DNA of 32,311 nt from Actinomadura parmotrematis (GCF_019458805.1 NZ_JAIBOA010000038.1:1-32311), one strand, 5' to 3'. Positions 15,998-23,597 are shown, counted from the stretch's first letter. Numbers and translations are program-made. The notes: a model not told the origin generated them from the sequence alone.

Positions 15998-16869
15998 GGA
16001 CCGAGACCGTCGCGCTGCCCGCGACCGCGCCGTTCGCCTGGCGGCACTCGCTGCGCTTCGCCGCCGGGTTCAAGGCCGCCGACGACGCCCAGCGCGTCGC
16101 GGGCGACACCCTGACCCGGGCCCTGCGCGCGGACGGCCGGAACGTCGTCGCCGTCCTGGCACCGGCCGACGGCGGGCTCACCTGCACCCTGCACGGGCCC
16201 GAACTGCCCGCGTCCACCGTCCGCGCGGCCGCCGACCGGCTGGCGTTCGCGTTCTCCCTGGACGACGACCTCACCGGCCTGTACGCCCTGGGCGCGAACG
16301 ACCCCGACTTCGCCCCGATCATGGAGCGGCTGCACGGCTACCACCAGGTCAAGTTCGCCACCCCGCTGGAGAACGCGGTATGGGCGATCCTCGCCCAGCG
16401 CACGGCCCTGCCCGTGGCGGTGAGGGAGAAGAACGCCCTCACCACGCCCTTCGCCGACACCCTGACCCTGGACGGCGCCCGCTACACCGCCTTCCCCGAC
16501 GTCGAGCAGCTCGCCTCGCTGAAGCCCGGCGAGATCGCCGAGCTCGTCCGCAATCGCCGCAAGGGCGAGTACGTCGCCGGCATGGTCCGCGGCTGGCTCG
16601 ACATCGACGAGGACGCCCTGCGCCACGCCCCCTACCAGGAGGCCAAGGACGCCCTGCTCGCCCTGCCGGGCATCGGCGCCTGGTCGGCCGCCTTCATCCT
16701 GCTGCGCGGCCTCGGCCGCACCGACGAGACCCCCGACGAGAAGCAGCTCGCCGACGCCGCCTCGCGCCTGTACGGGCGGCCCCTCTCGCGGGAGCAGGTC
16801 CAGCGCATGGGCGCCCGCTACGGCCCCTGGCAGGGCTACTGGGCGCACTACCTGCGCGCCGCGTCCTGA
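15994..16869 (+). CDS. alkA: AlkA-like DNA-3-methyladenine glycosylase (HhH-GPD family)
   Basis: This 291-residue protein resembles AlkA-class base-excision glycosylases, which remove alkylated purines from DNA. An N-terminal domain (~1-95) precedes the helical HhH-GPD core. The helix-hairpin-helix motif LLALPGIGAWSAAFILLRGL is at 221-240. The catalytic-acid region reads ETPDEKQLADAA at 245-256. AlkA has PDDYL there, so the acid is Asp248 or Glu249; the strict alignment puts Glu249 at the catalytic place, which I cannot settle by eye. The GTG at 15994 overlaps the helD stop (GTGA), so the pair is translated together. That coupling links clearing of stalled polymerase with repair of a stalling lesion. 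A GC hairpin follows the gene. Confidence 0.85.
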   Translation: MRTETVALPATAPFAWRHSLRFAAGFKAADDAQRVAGDTLTRALRADGRNVVAVLAPADGGLTCTLHGPELPASTVRAAADRLAFAFSLDDDLTGLYALGANDPDFAPIMERLHGYHQVKFATPLENAVWAILAQRTALPVAVREKNALTTPFADTLTLDGARYTAFPDVEQLASLKPGEIAELVRNRRKGEYVAGMVRGWLDIDEDALRHAPYQEAKDALLALPGIGAWSAAFILLRGLGRTDETPDEKQLADAASRLYGRPLSREQVQRMGARYGPWQGYWAHYLRAAS

Positions 16870-16881
16870 GCCGCGCTGGGG

Positions 16882-16913
16882 CCGGCGGTTGTGGCCGGGC
16901 ACGGTGCCGCCGG
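16882..16913 (+). terminator. GC hairpin after the helD-alkA pair
   Basis: CCGGCGG (16882-16888) pairs perfectly with CCGCCGG (16907-16913). An alternative inner hairpin, GGCAC-G-GTGCC, lies at 16898-16908. The structure begins 13 bases after the glycosylase stop. No T-tract follows, as at the other hairpins of this window. Confidence 0.4.
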
Positions 16914-16942
16914 GGCGCTGGTAGGAGCGGGCGCAGGGACGG

Positions 16943-16971
16943 TTGACCGGGGCGGCGGCGCTTCCTAGGGT
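16943..16971 (+). promoter_or_regulatory. housekeeping-type promoter of the acyl-CoA dehydrogenase pair
   Basis: A -35 box TTGACC (16943-16948) and a -10 box TAGGGT (16966-16971) are separated by exactly 17 bases. Both fit the actinobacterial primary sigma factor pattern. Transcription would start near 16978, immediately before the palindrome at 16980-16999, leaving a leader of about 48 bases with a GGAGG ribosome site. Confidence 0.6.
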
Positions 16972-16979
16972 GGAACGGT

Positions 16980-16999
16980 CATACCGACCGGTTGGTATG
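16980..16999. promoter_or_regulatory. 20-bp TetR-type operator at the predicted transcription start
   Basis: CATACCGACC and GGTTGGTATG form a palindrome matched at 9 of 10 positions per half. Its core resembles the ACCGACCGGTCGGT-like sites bound by TetR-family regulators of fatty-acid and acyl-CoA genes in actinobacteria. The site starts within 2-3 bases of the predicted transcription start, so binding would block the promoter. No TetR gene is adjacent. Confidence 0.6.
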
Positions 17000-17025
17000 C
17001 CCCGAGCCGTGCGGAGGTCCGTCCC

Positions 17026-18219
17026 GTGAGTGCAGCACCGCCGACCGCCGAGGAGCTGGACGGGCGGATCGACGCCTTCCTGGCCGATCACGACCCCGGG
17101 GCGGGCGCCCCCCTGGACTTCCTGCGCGCCCGCTTCGACGCGGGCCTCGCCTGGGTGCACTACCCCGAGGGCGCCGGCGGCCTCGGCGCCCCCCGGCACC
17201 TGCAGGCCGGCGTCGACCGGCGCTTCGCGCGCGCCGGGGCGCCCACCAACCAGCCCGAGGCCAACGGCATCGGGCTCGGCATGGCCGCGCCGACCGTGCT
17301 GGCGTTCGGCACCGAGGAGCAGAAGCGCCGCTTCCTGCGCCCCCTCTGGACGGGCGAGGAGATCTGGTGCCAGCTGTTCAGCGAGCCGGGCGCCGGGTCC
17401 GACCTCGCCGCGCTCGGCACCCGCGCGGTGCGCGACGGCGACGGCTGGGTCGTCAACGGGCAGAAGGTGTGGACGTCCATGGCGCACGAGGCGCGGTGGG
17501 CGATCCTGGTGACCCGCACCGACCCCGGCGTGCCCAAGCACCGCGGCATGACCTACTTCGTGTGCGACATGACCGCGCCCGGCGTCGAGGTGCGGCCGCT
17601 CCGCCAGATCACCGGCGAGGCCGAGTTCAACGAGGTGTTCCTCACCGACGTGCGCATCCCCGACGAGCACCGCCTCGGCGAGGTCGGCGACGGGTGGCGG
17701 GTCGCCACCACGACGCTGATGAACGAGCGCGTCGCCATCGGCGGCCAGGACCGGCCCCGCGAGGGCGGGATGATCGGCGTCGTCGCCGGGCTGTGGCGGG
17801 ACCGGCCCGAGCTGCGCACCGCCGGCCTGCACGGCGACCTGCTGCGGCTCTGGGTGGAGGCCGAGGCCGCCCGCCTCACCGGCGTCCGGCTGCGCCAGCA
17901 GCTCACCGCCGGGCGGCCCGGCCCGGAGGGCTCGGCGGCCAAGCTGACGTTCGCGCGGCTGAACCAGGCGATCTCCGGCCTGGAGCTGGAGATCCTCGCC
18001 GACGAGGGCCTGCGCTACGACGACTGGACGATGCGCCGCCCGACCGAGGTCGACTTCACCCGCCGCTCGCCCGGCTACCGCTACCTGCGCGCCAAGGGCA
18101 ACTCCATCGAGGGCGGGACCTCGGAGATCCTGCGCAACATCATCGCCGAGCGGGTGCTCGGCCTGCCGGGCGAGATCCGGGTCGACAAGGACGTGCCGTG
18201 GAAGGACCTGCCCAAGTGA
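17026..18219 (+). CDS. acyl-CoA dehydrogenase, first subunit of a coupled pair
   Basis: This is a 397-residue acyl-CoA dehydrogenase family protein. The FAD loop WCQLFSEPGAGSDLA is at 114-128, NGQKVWTSMA at 144-153, and the C-terminal nucleotide-binding end GNSIEGGTSEILRN is about 30 residues before the stop. The tail with VDKDVPWKDLP is typical of the mycobacterial FadE26-like group. The GTG at 17026 follows CGGAGG. The gene's stop overlaps the next acyl-CoA dehydrogenase start by four bases (GTGA). Two such genes in tandem usually form an alpha2beta2 heterotetramer in steroid or branched side-chain oxidation, one chain supplying FAD contacts and the other the catalytic base. Promoter and operator are readable upstream. 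The substrate is inferred only at the level of bulky acyl-CoAs. Confidence 0.92.
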   Translation: MSAAPPTAEELDGRIDAFLADHDPGAGAPLDFLRARFDAGLAWVHYPEGAGGLGAPRHLQAGVDRRFARAGAPTNQPEANGIGLGMAAPTVLAFGTEEQKRRFLRPLWTGEEIWCQLFSEPGAGSDLAALGTRAVRDGDGWVVNGQKVWTSMAHEARWAILVTRTDPGVPKHRGMTYFVCDMTAPGVEVRPLRQITGEAEFNEVFLTDVRIPDEHRLGEVGDGWRVATTTLMNERVAIGGQDRPREGGMIGVVAGLWRDRPELRTAGLHGDLLRLWVEAEAARLTGVRLRQQLTAGRPGPEGSAAKLTFARLNQAISGLELEILADEGLRYDDWTMRRPTEVDFTRRSPGYRYLRAKGNSIEGGTSEILRNIIAERVLGLPGEIRVDKDVPWKDLPK

Positions 18220-19262
18220 GCGACCTGCTCTACACCGAGATCGAGAACGACCTGCGCGCCGGCGTCCGCGGCCTCCTGGACGACAGGGCCGGCTGGACGG
18301 GCGTCCTCGCCGGCACCGAGAAGGACGACCCCCTCGACGCCGGGCTCTGGCGGGCGCTCGAGGAGATGGGCGTGACCGCGCTGCCCTTCCCCGAGGAGGC
18401 CGGCGGCGCGGGCGCCACCTGGCGCGAGACCGCCGTGGTCATGGAGGAGCTCGGCCGGTCCGTCGCGCCCGTGCCGTTCCTCGGCAGCGCCGTGCTCGCT
18501 TCGGCCGCCCTGCTGGCCGCCGGGCAGGGTCCGGGGGAGGGCCTTACCGTCCTCGCCGTGCCGCTCAGCACCGCCCCCCGCGGCTTCGCCCCCACCGTCG
18601 CCGACGCGGGCGGGCGGCTGACCGGCGAGGTCCGCAGCGTCGACGGCGGACTCGCCGCGGACACGCTCCTCGTCCCCGCCGGCGACGGCCTGTACGCCGT
18701 CGAGGCGGGCGCCGCCGCCCGGACCCCCGTCGTGTCGCTGGACATGACGCGCCGCCTCGCCGACCTCCGCTTCGACGGCGCCCCCGGCCGGCGGATCGGC
18801 GGCCCGGACGCGGTGGACGCCGCGCTCACCGCGGGCGCCGCGATGCTGGCCTCCGAGCAGCTCGGCCTCGCCGAGCGCTGCCTCGACGTCACCGTCGCCT
18901 ACGTCAAGACGCGCTACCAGTTCGGCCGCCAGGTCGGGTCCTACCAGGGCCTCAAGCACCGGCTCGCCGACCTGTGGACCGCGATCGCCCAGGCCCGCGC
19001 CGTCGCCCGCCACGCCGCGTCCTGCCTGGCCGCCGGCGACCCCGACACCCCCGTCGCGGCCGCCGTCGCGCAGGCGCACTGCTCGGAGGTCGCGGTGCTC
19101 GCCGCCGAGGAGTGCGTGCAGATGCACGGCGGCATCGGGTTCACCTGGGAGCACCCCGCGCACCTGTACCTCAAGCGCGCCAAGAGCGACGCGCTGGCGT
19201 TCGGGTCGGCGGACCGGCACCGCGCGGCGCTCGCCGAACTCGTCGATCTTCCCCCCGCCTGA
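18216..19262 (+). CDS. acyl-CoA dehydrogenase, second subunit of a coupled pair
   Basis: This 348-residue acyl-CoA dehydrogenase is shorter than its upstream partner. The middle beta domain is present but lacks the usual EPGAGSD-type FAD loop. The C-terminal domain is strong: RYQFGRQVGSYQGLKHRLAD at 233-252 and the end motif MHGGIGFTWEHP at 303-314, with Glu312 at the position of the catalytic base. This division fits the heterodimeric acyl-CoA dehydrogenases of actinobacteria, where the catalytic glutamate lies in one subunit. Its GTG start overlaps the upstream stop codon, giving near-equal translation. The pair forms a two-gene operon, since the next gene on the strand has its own ribosome site after a 53-base gap and a different function. 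Confidence 0.92.
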   Translation: MSDLLYTEIENDLRAGVRGLLDDRAGWTGVLAGTEKDDPLDAGLWRALEEMGVTALPFPEEAGGAGATWRETAVVMEELGRSVAPVPFLGSAVLASAALLAAGQGPGEGLTVLAVPLSTAPRGFAPTVADAGGRLTGEVRSVDGGLAADTLLVPAGDGLYAVEAGAAARTPVVSLDMTRRLADLRFDGAPGRRIGGPDAVDAALTAGAAMLASEQLGLAERCLDVTVAYVKTRYQFGRQVGSYQGLKHRLADLWTAIAQARAVARHAASCLAAGDPDTPVAAAVAQAHCSEVAVLAAEECVQMHGGIGFTWEHPAHLYLKRAKSDALAFGSADRHRAALAELVDLPPA

Positions 19263-19275
19263 CCGCCCCCCGCCC

Positions 19276-19281
19276 TAAGAT
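19276..19281 (+). promoter_or_regulatory. -10-like hexamer TAAGAT upstream of the SAV2177-type methyltransferase
   Basis: TAAGAT in the 53-base gap after the acyl-CoA dehydrogenase pair matches TANNNT. It sits 34 bases before the GTG at 19316, leaving room for the GGGAGGCGAC ribosome site. The expected -35 position is only C-rich, so recognition would rest on the -10 box. Confidence 0.3.
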
Positions 19282-19315
19282 CACAAACGACGACGAGCGC
19301 GGGAGGCGACCGCAC

Positions 19316-20119
19316 GTGAACGAAGGGCCCACGGGCGCGGACGATCCGCTGCGGACCCACCTCCCGCACTCGGCGCGGGTCTGGAACCACCTGCTCGGCG
19401 GCAAGGACAACTATCCCGCCGACCGCGCGGCCGCCGAGAAGGTGCTGGCGGGCAACCCGCGCATGCTCGACCAGGCCCGCGCCGACCGCGCCTTCCTCGG
19501 CCGCGCCGTCACCCACCTGGTCGCCGACCAGGGCGTCCGGCAGTTCCTGGACATCGGCACCGGCCTGCCGAGCGCCGACAACACCCACGAGGTCGCGCAG
19601 CGCCTCGCGCCCGAGTGCCGCATCGTGTACGTCGACCACGACCCGCTGGTGCTCGTGCACGCCCGCGCCCTGCTGACCAGCAGCGCCGAGGGCCGGTGCG
19701 ACTACCTCGACGCCGACCTGCACGACCCCGGGGACGTCCTCCGCCAGGCCGCGGCGCTGCTGGACTTCTCCGCGCCCATCGCGGTCATGCTCGTCGGCGT
19801 CCTGCATCACATCGAGGGCGACTCCCACGCCGTCGTCGAGCGGCTGAAGGACGCCGTGCCCGCCGGGTCCTGGCTCGCGGTCAACCACCCGACGAGCGCG
19901 ATCTACGGGGAGACCGCCGAGCGGAGCGCCCGCGAGTGGAACGAGTCGGGCGGCCGCCCGCCGGTCGTGCTGCGCAGCCCCCGGGAGATCGCCCGCTACT
20001 TCGACGGCTGGGAGCTCGCCGAGCCCGGCGTCGTGTCGTGCTCGCGCTGGCGGCCCGCGCCCGGGCTCGCCGAGCCCGCCGAAGTGGACGCCTTCGCCGG
20101 CCTCGCCCGCAAGCCCTGA
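19316..20119 (+). CDS. SAV2177-type (DUF574) SAM-dependent methyltransferase
   Basis: This 267-residue protein belongs to the actinomycete-specific SAV2177-like methyltransferase family. The hallmark RVWNHLLGGKDNYPADR is at 21-37, the SAM-binding motif FLDIGTGLPSADNTHE at 77-92, and the acidic-loop segment VYVDHDPLVLVHARALL at 104-120. Members occur in many paralogues per actinomycete genome, and their substrates are generally unknown. The GTG at 19316 has GGGAGG upstream; the longer in-frame extension to 18974 lies inside the preceding gene and is not used. It stands alone between a lipid-oxidation operon and an amidohydrolase, so context does not assign a role. Confidence 0.9.
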   Translation: MNEGPTGADDPLRTHLPHSARVWNHLLGGKDNYPADRAAAEKVLAGNPRMLDQARADRAFLGRAVTHLVADQGVRQFLDIGTGLPSADNTHEVAQRLAPECRIVYVDHDPLVLVHARALLTSSAEGRCDYLDADLHDPGDVLRQAAALLDFSAPIAVMLVGVLHHIEGDSHAVVERLKDAVPAGSWLAVNHPTSAIYGETAERSAREWNESGGRPPVVLRSPREIARYFDGWELAEPGVVSCSRWRPAPGLAEPAEVDAFAGLARKP

Positions 20120-20254
20120 CGCCGCCGCGCCCGCTTGACGGACTCCTACAAACGCCGCCGCCGGGCGGCCCGCCGGTTCGTCGTTTCGCCCGCTGATCCG
20201 CTCCGCCGCCCGCTGCTCTACTGGACGCGACCGGCGCCGAGAGAGGACCCGCGG

Positions 20255-21610
20255 ATGAGCGACACCCCCGCCCTGATCAGCAACACGACCGTCTGGTCGC
20301 GGGGCCGCTGGCTGCCCGGCCGGGACGTGCACCTGGCGGACGGGCGCGTCGCCCGCGTCGTCCCGCACGACGCCCGCCGCGCCCCCGAGGGGGCGGTCCT
20401 GGACGGCGCGGGCGGCCACCTCGTCCCGGGCCTGGTCAACACCCACACCCACCTGCACCAGTCGATCATGCGGGGGATCGCCGAGGGCGAGCCGCTCATC
20501 CGCTGGCTGCGGTACGTCGCCGAGGGCACCGTCGCCCTCACCCCCGAGCAGGCGTACGTGGCGGCGGCCGCCGCGTCGCTGGAGGCGCTGCGCAGCGGCA
20601 CCACCGCGCTCGTCGAGCACATGTGGCCGCACCCCTCGCGCGAGGTCCACGACGCCGTGCTGCGCGCCCTGGACGACACCGGCATCCGCGCGGTGGTGTG
20701 CCGCGGCGTCGCCGACCGCCCCGACGCCACCCGCAAGTGGGGCTTCGAGCCGCGCCTGATGGAGCCCCTGGACGAGGTGCTCGCGCACATCGACGCCCTC
20801 GCCGCGCGGACCGCCGGCGGCCGGATCGGGCTCGGCGTCGCCGTCCCCAACCCGCGCTCCCTCACCCCCGAGGGCCTGCGCCGCGTGCGGGCGTTCGCCG
20901 AGGAGCGGGCGATGACCGCGAGCATCCACCTGCTGGAGACCGCCACCGACGAGGACATGTGCCGCGAGCACGCAGGCGTCGGCGCCGTCGCCTACCTGGA
21001 GGACGCCGGCTTCCTCTGGGACCGGCTGCTCGCCGTGCACTGCTGCAAGCTCGACGCCGCCGGCCGCGAGGCGCTCGCCGCGCACGGGACCGGCGTCTCC
21101 TACAACCCGCTCAGCAACATGCGGCTCGGCAGCGGCGTCGCGCCCGTCCCCGAGATGCTGGCGGCCGGGCTGCGCGTCGGCCTCGGCGTGGACGGCGCCG
21201 CCAGCAACGACACCCAGGACGCGCTGGAGACCATGCGGATGGGCGCCTACCTGCAGCGCGCCGTGCACGGCCGGTCCGACCTGCTCGGCTTCGCCGACAT
21301 GATCGGCCTCGCCACGAGCGGCGCGAACGCCGTCCTCGGGCTGGAGGAGCGCCCGGACGGCGTCGTGCCCGGCGTGCAGGCCGACCTGGCGCTGCTGCGC
21401 TTCGACCGCGACCTGGCCTGCGTGCCCGTCCTCGACCCCGGTGCGACGCTGCTCACCACCGGCAGCTCCCGCACCGTCGACACCGTCCTCGTCGACGGCG
21501 AGGTGCTGATCGCCGACGGCCGCAGCACCCGCCTGGACGAGCGCGCGCTCATCGAGCGCGCCCTCGCCGCCGCCCCCGACCCCGCCGTCCTGCGCGGACC
21601 GGCCGGCTGA
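20255..21610 (+). CDS. amidohydrolase superfamily deaminase (SsnA/AtzA/8-oxoguanine deaminase class)
   Basis: This is a 451-residue metal-dependent amidohydrolase. The first metal motif HTH is at 64-66 in GLVNTHTHLHQ. Other conserved positions are His225 and Glu228 in SIHLLET, His262 in VHCCKLD, and Asp313 in GLGVDGAASND. The segment YNPLSNMRLGSGVAPVPEM at 283-301 strongly resembles deaminases such as 8-oxoguanine deaminase and the chlorohydrolase group. These hydrolyse an amino or chloro substituent on a heterocyclic ring. The ATG at 20255 has GAGAGGA 8 bases upstream; in-frame codons back to 20135 are arginine-rich and unlike the family. No purine-catabolism genes are adjacent, so the substrate is open. 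It converges on the universal stress protein gene through a hairpin. Confidence 0.9.
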   Translation: MSDTPALISNTTVWSRGRWLPGRDVHLADGRVARVVPHDARRAPEGAVLDGAGGHLVPGLVNTHTHLHQSIMRGIAEGEPLIRWLRYVAEGTVALTPEQAYVAAAAASLEALRSGTTALVEHMWPHPSREVHDAVLRALDDTGIRAVVCRGVADRPDATRKWGFEPRLMEPLDEVLAHIDALAARTAGGRIGLGVAVPNPRSLTPEGLRRVRAFAEERAMTASIHLLETATDEDMCREHAGVGAVAYLEDAGFLWDRLLAVHCCKLDAAGREALAAHGTGVSYNPLSNMRLGSGVAPVPEMLAAGLRVGLGVDGAASNDTQDALETMRMGAYLQRAVHGRSDLLGFADMIGLATSGANAVLGLEERPDGVVPGVQADLALLRFDRDLACVPVLDPGATLLTTGSSRTVDTVLVDGEVLIADGRSTRLDERALIERALAAAPDPAVLRGPAG

Positions 21611-21629
21611 CCGCCGGCGCCGCGGTCAG
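21607..21629. terminator. 8-bp hairpin containing both convergent stop codons
   Basis: CTGACCGC (21607-21614) and GCGGTCAG (21622-21629) pair perfectly with a 7-base loop. The left arm holds the TGA of the amidohydrolase, and the right arm holds the TGA (as TCA) of the universal stress protein. No T-tract lies on either side. Confidence 0.5.
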
Positions 21630-22174
21630 GGCTCGCCGGGCAGGTCGGAGCGGCGGCCCGGGCGGCGGAGGCGGAAGCGGTCGGACGGGCGCCCGTGGTC
21701 GGACAGCGAGTCCAGCAGCGAGTCCAGCTTCGGCGGCCGCACGCACACCAGCGTCGCGCGGGCCCGCCGCGCGCAGTGCAGGCGCACCGACGGCCGGGCC
21801 AGGCGCGAGGTCCAGGACCGCTCGCCGTGCCCGACGACCAGGATGTCGTCCTCGCGGGTCAGCCGGACGAGCGCCGAACCGGGCTCGCCGACCAGCGCGA
21901 GGGTGTCGGGCTCGGCGGCGCCCTCGTCGCCGGCGACCTCGGCGAGCAGCCGCGCGATCAGCTCGGTGCCGGCGAGGCGCAGCGCCTCGGTGACGCCGCA
22001 GCCGAGCTGCCCGGCGGCCGACACGTGCGGGGGCAGCGGCGCGGCGTGCACCACCAGCAGCGGCAGCCGCCGCAGGCGGGCCTCGCCGATCGCCCAGGAC
22101 AGCGCGCAGCGCGCGCCCGCGGAGTCGTCGACCCCGACGACCACGCGCGGGCCGCCTTCCGGCCTTGCGATCAC
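21626..22174 (-). CDS. universal stress protein (UspA family) with degenerate ATP motif
   Basis: This is a 182-residue UspA-domain protein. The N-terminal strand and first loop VVVGVDDSAGARCALSWA at 11-28 are family-typical. The ATP-binding signature, usually G-x2-G-x9-G-S/T, is weakened here: GHGERSWTSRLARPSV at 115-130 keeps the first glycine but lacks the canonical second and third. Nucleotide binding is therefore doubtful. The C-terminal 35 residues after VCVRPP are basic and contain LDSLLDSLSD, an extension beyond the domain. The GTG at 22174 follows GGGAGGG. The M56 protease gene is upstream on the same strand with 156 bases between, including a DosR-like half site. In actinobacteria Usp genes often respond to hypoxia or stationary phase. 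Confidence 0.87.
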   Translation of the reverse strand: MIARPEGGPRVVVGVDDSAGARCALSWAIGEARLRRLPLLVVHAAPLPPHVSAAGQLGCGVTEALRLAGTELIARLLAEVAGDEGAAEPDTLALVGEPGSALVRLTREDDILVVGHGERSWTSRLARPSVRLHCARRARATLVCVRPPKLDSLLDSLSDHGRPSDRFRLRRPGRRSDLPGEP

Positions 22175-22293
22175 GATCCCTCCCGGGGGAGCCCGCCTCT
22201 GCTGGTGTGGATCCCAGGGTGCAGGCTTACCCGCTCCAGCGGAAGTGTTTCCGCCCGGCCCGCGCGGGGTTTCCGAATCGTGTCCTCACGAGG

Positions 22294-22301
22294 GTCCCGA
22301 A
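22294..22301 (-). promoter_or_regulatory. DosR/DevR-like half site upstream of the universal stress protein
   Basis: Read on the minus strand, TTCGGGAC matches the left half of the mycobacterial DosR box TTSGGGACTWWAGTCCCSAA exactly. The other half is poorly conserved. It lies about 120 bases upstream of the Usp start. This is suggestive only, since an 8-base match in GC-rich DNA can occur by chance. Confidence 0.25.
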
Positions 22302-22330
22302 ACGCGCGGATGGACCGTTTCAGCGGGTCT

Positions 22331-23203
22331 TCAGAGGATGCTGAGGGCCGCCAGCGCCCGGTCCAGCTCCAGGGCCGCCGCCGCCAGCACGCCCGTGCCG
22401 AGCCCGCCGCCGGTCAGCGCGACCGGGCCGCTCACCCGGTTCTTGGCGGGCGGCCCGGCGAGCAGGGCCCGCACCCGCTGCACGACCCCGGCCTCGGCGA
22501 AGGCCGGCAGGCCCTCGGGGCGGTCCGCGCGGGCGAGCGCGACGCGCGCGATGGTGTGCGCGACGCGCGTGCGGTCGGCGACCGCCTCGGCGGCGTCCTC
22601 GTCGGCCCAGCGCTCCAGCTCCAGTTCCAGCCGCGCGTACAGGGGGCGGAGGACGGGGGAGACCGCGGCGGCGAGCATCCCCGCCATGAGGAACCGGTGG
22701 TGGCCGTGGCGCAGGTGCGCGCGCTCGTGCTGGAACACCACCTCCAGCTCGCGGCCCGACAGGCCGGCGAGCAGCCCCCGCGACACCAGCACGCCGCCGT
22801 GCCGCCCCGGCACCGCGAGCGCGATCGGGTCGTCGGTGTCCAGCACGCCCGCCGACGCCCGCCGGGCGCCGCGCAGCTGCGCCGCCCACCGGGCCCCGAG
22901 GCGGGCGCACGCGACGACCAGCACGGCCGACAGCGTCCAGGCGGGGACGCCGAGCATGTGCGGCACCGCGCCGCCGTCGGGGAGCACCCGGTCCGGGACG
23001 CGCGCGGCCGCGCCCGGCAGCAGCGCGACGCCGTAGTCGAACGCCACGAACGCCAGCGTGCCCGCGGTCGTGACGGCCGCCATGGCCGCCACGGTGGCGA
23101 GCAGCCGCGCCGACCACGCCGGGTGCAGCGGCAGGCCGGTGCGGCCGAGCAGCACGCCGAGCGCGGTGACGAGCGCCACGGGCATGAAGGTGAGCCAGCT
23201 CAC
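22331..23203 (-). CDS. M56 family (BlaR1-like) membrane metallopeptidase
   Basis: This 290-residue membrane protein has hydrophobic segments near 5-20, 34-56, 88-103, 172-188 and 262-279. The zinc-protease motif HERAH is at 159-163 in VVFQHERAHLRHGH, and a likely third-ligand region LELERWADEDA is at 193-203. It matches the M56 family that includes BlaR1 and MecR1. It lacks the extracellular penicillin-binding sensor domain, as is common in actinobacteria. These proteases relay a signal that leads to cleavage or release of a BlaI-type repressor. The GTG at 23203 overlaps the stop of the BlaI-like gene (GTGA), so the pair is made together. The inducing signal is unknown; no beta-lactamase gene lies in the window. 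Confidence 0.9.
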   Translation of the reverse strand: MSWLTFMPVALVTALGVLLGRTGLPLHPAWSARLLATVAAMAAVTTAGTLAFVAFDYGVALLPGAAARVPDRVLPDGGAVPHMLGVPAWTLSAVLVVACARLGARWAAQLRGARRASAGVLDTDDPIALAVPGRHGGVLVSRGLLAGLSGRELEVVFQHERAHLRHGHHRFLMAGMLAAAVSPVLRPLYARLELELERWADEDAAEAVADRTRVAHTIARVALARADRPEGLPAFAEAGVVQRVRALLAGPPAKNRVSGPVALTGGGLGTGVLAAAALELDRALAALSIL

Positions 23204-23580
23204 GAGGGGTCCGTCCCGGTGCTCCCGGGTTCTCCGCCGAGCACCTCGCGCAGGGCCCGCGTCTCGGCCGGGCTGAGCGTCGCCACGAACCGGCTGAGCA
23301 CGCCCGGCGGGTCGTTGGAGTAGCGCAACTGGTCGCGCATCCGGTCGGCGACGAGCCGCGACTCGTCCACCACCAGCCGGTACCGGTAGCCGCGGCCCTC
23401 GCGGACCCGGTCGACCAGGCCCTTGTCCAGGAGCCGGAACAGGATCGTGTTGACCGTCGTGTGCGCGGGGTCGCCCGACAGGCGCGAGCGCAGCTCGGCC
23501 GTGGTGACCGGGATCCCGGCGCCCGCGAGCGCGGCGAGGACCTCCGCTTCGAGCTGGCCGAGCCGCCGCCGTACCGCCAC
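23200..23580 (-). CDS. BlaI/MecI/CopY family transcriptional repressor
   Basis: This is a 126-residue winged-helix repressor. The DNA-binding domain spans ~1-72, including VTTAELRSRL, HTTVNTILFRLLDKGLVDR and the wing GRGYRYRLV. The C-terminal dimerisation part at 75-115 has the family-like LSRFVATLSPAETRALREVL. The GTG at 23580 is chosen because the family starts right before RLGQLEAEVL and a GAGAGGGG ribosome site lies 8 bases upstream; longer frames pass through the operator. It overlaps the M56 protease gene downstream by four bases. A BlaI-type operator lies 18 bases upstream of its start, so it most likely represses itself and possibly the divergent TerD gene. Confidence 0.92.
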   Translation of the reverse strand: MAVRRRLGQLEAEVLAALAGAGIPVTTAELRSRLSGDPAHTTVNTILFRLLDKGLVDRVREGRGYRYRLVVDESRLVADRMRDQLRYSNDPPGVLSRFVATLSPAETRALREVLGGEPGSTGTDPS

Positions 23581-23597
23581 GTTCGCACCCCTCTCGT

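Noticed and set aside
18974..19315. N-terminal extension of the SAV2177-type methyltransferase
   Set aside because: The extra codons lie inside the acyl-CoA dehydrogenase gene and read as arginine-rich shadow sequence; the GTG at 19316 has a good ribosome site.
18941..21268. 775-codon minus-strand open frame
   Set aside because: It is antisense to three well-supported plus-strand genes, and its translation is low-complexity and without motifs.
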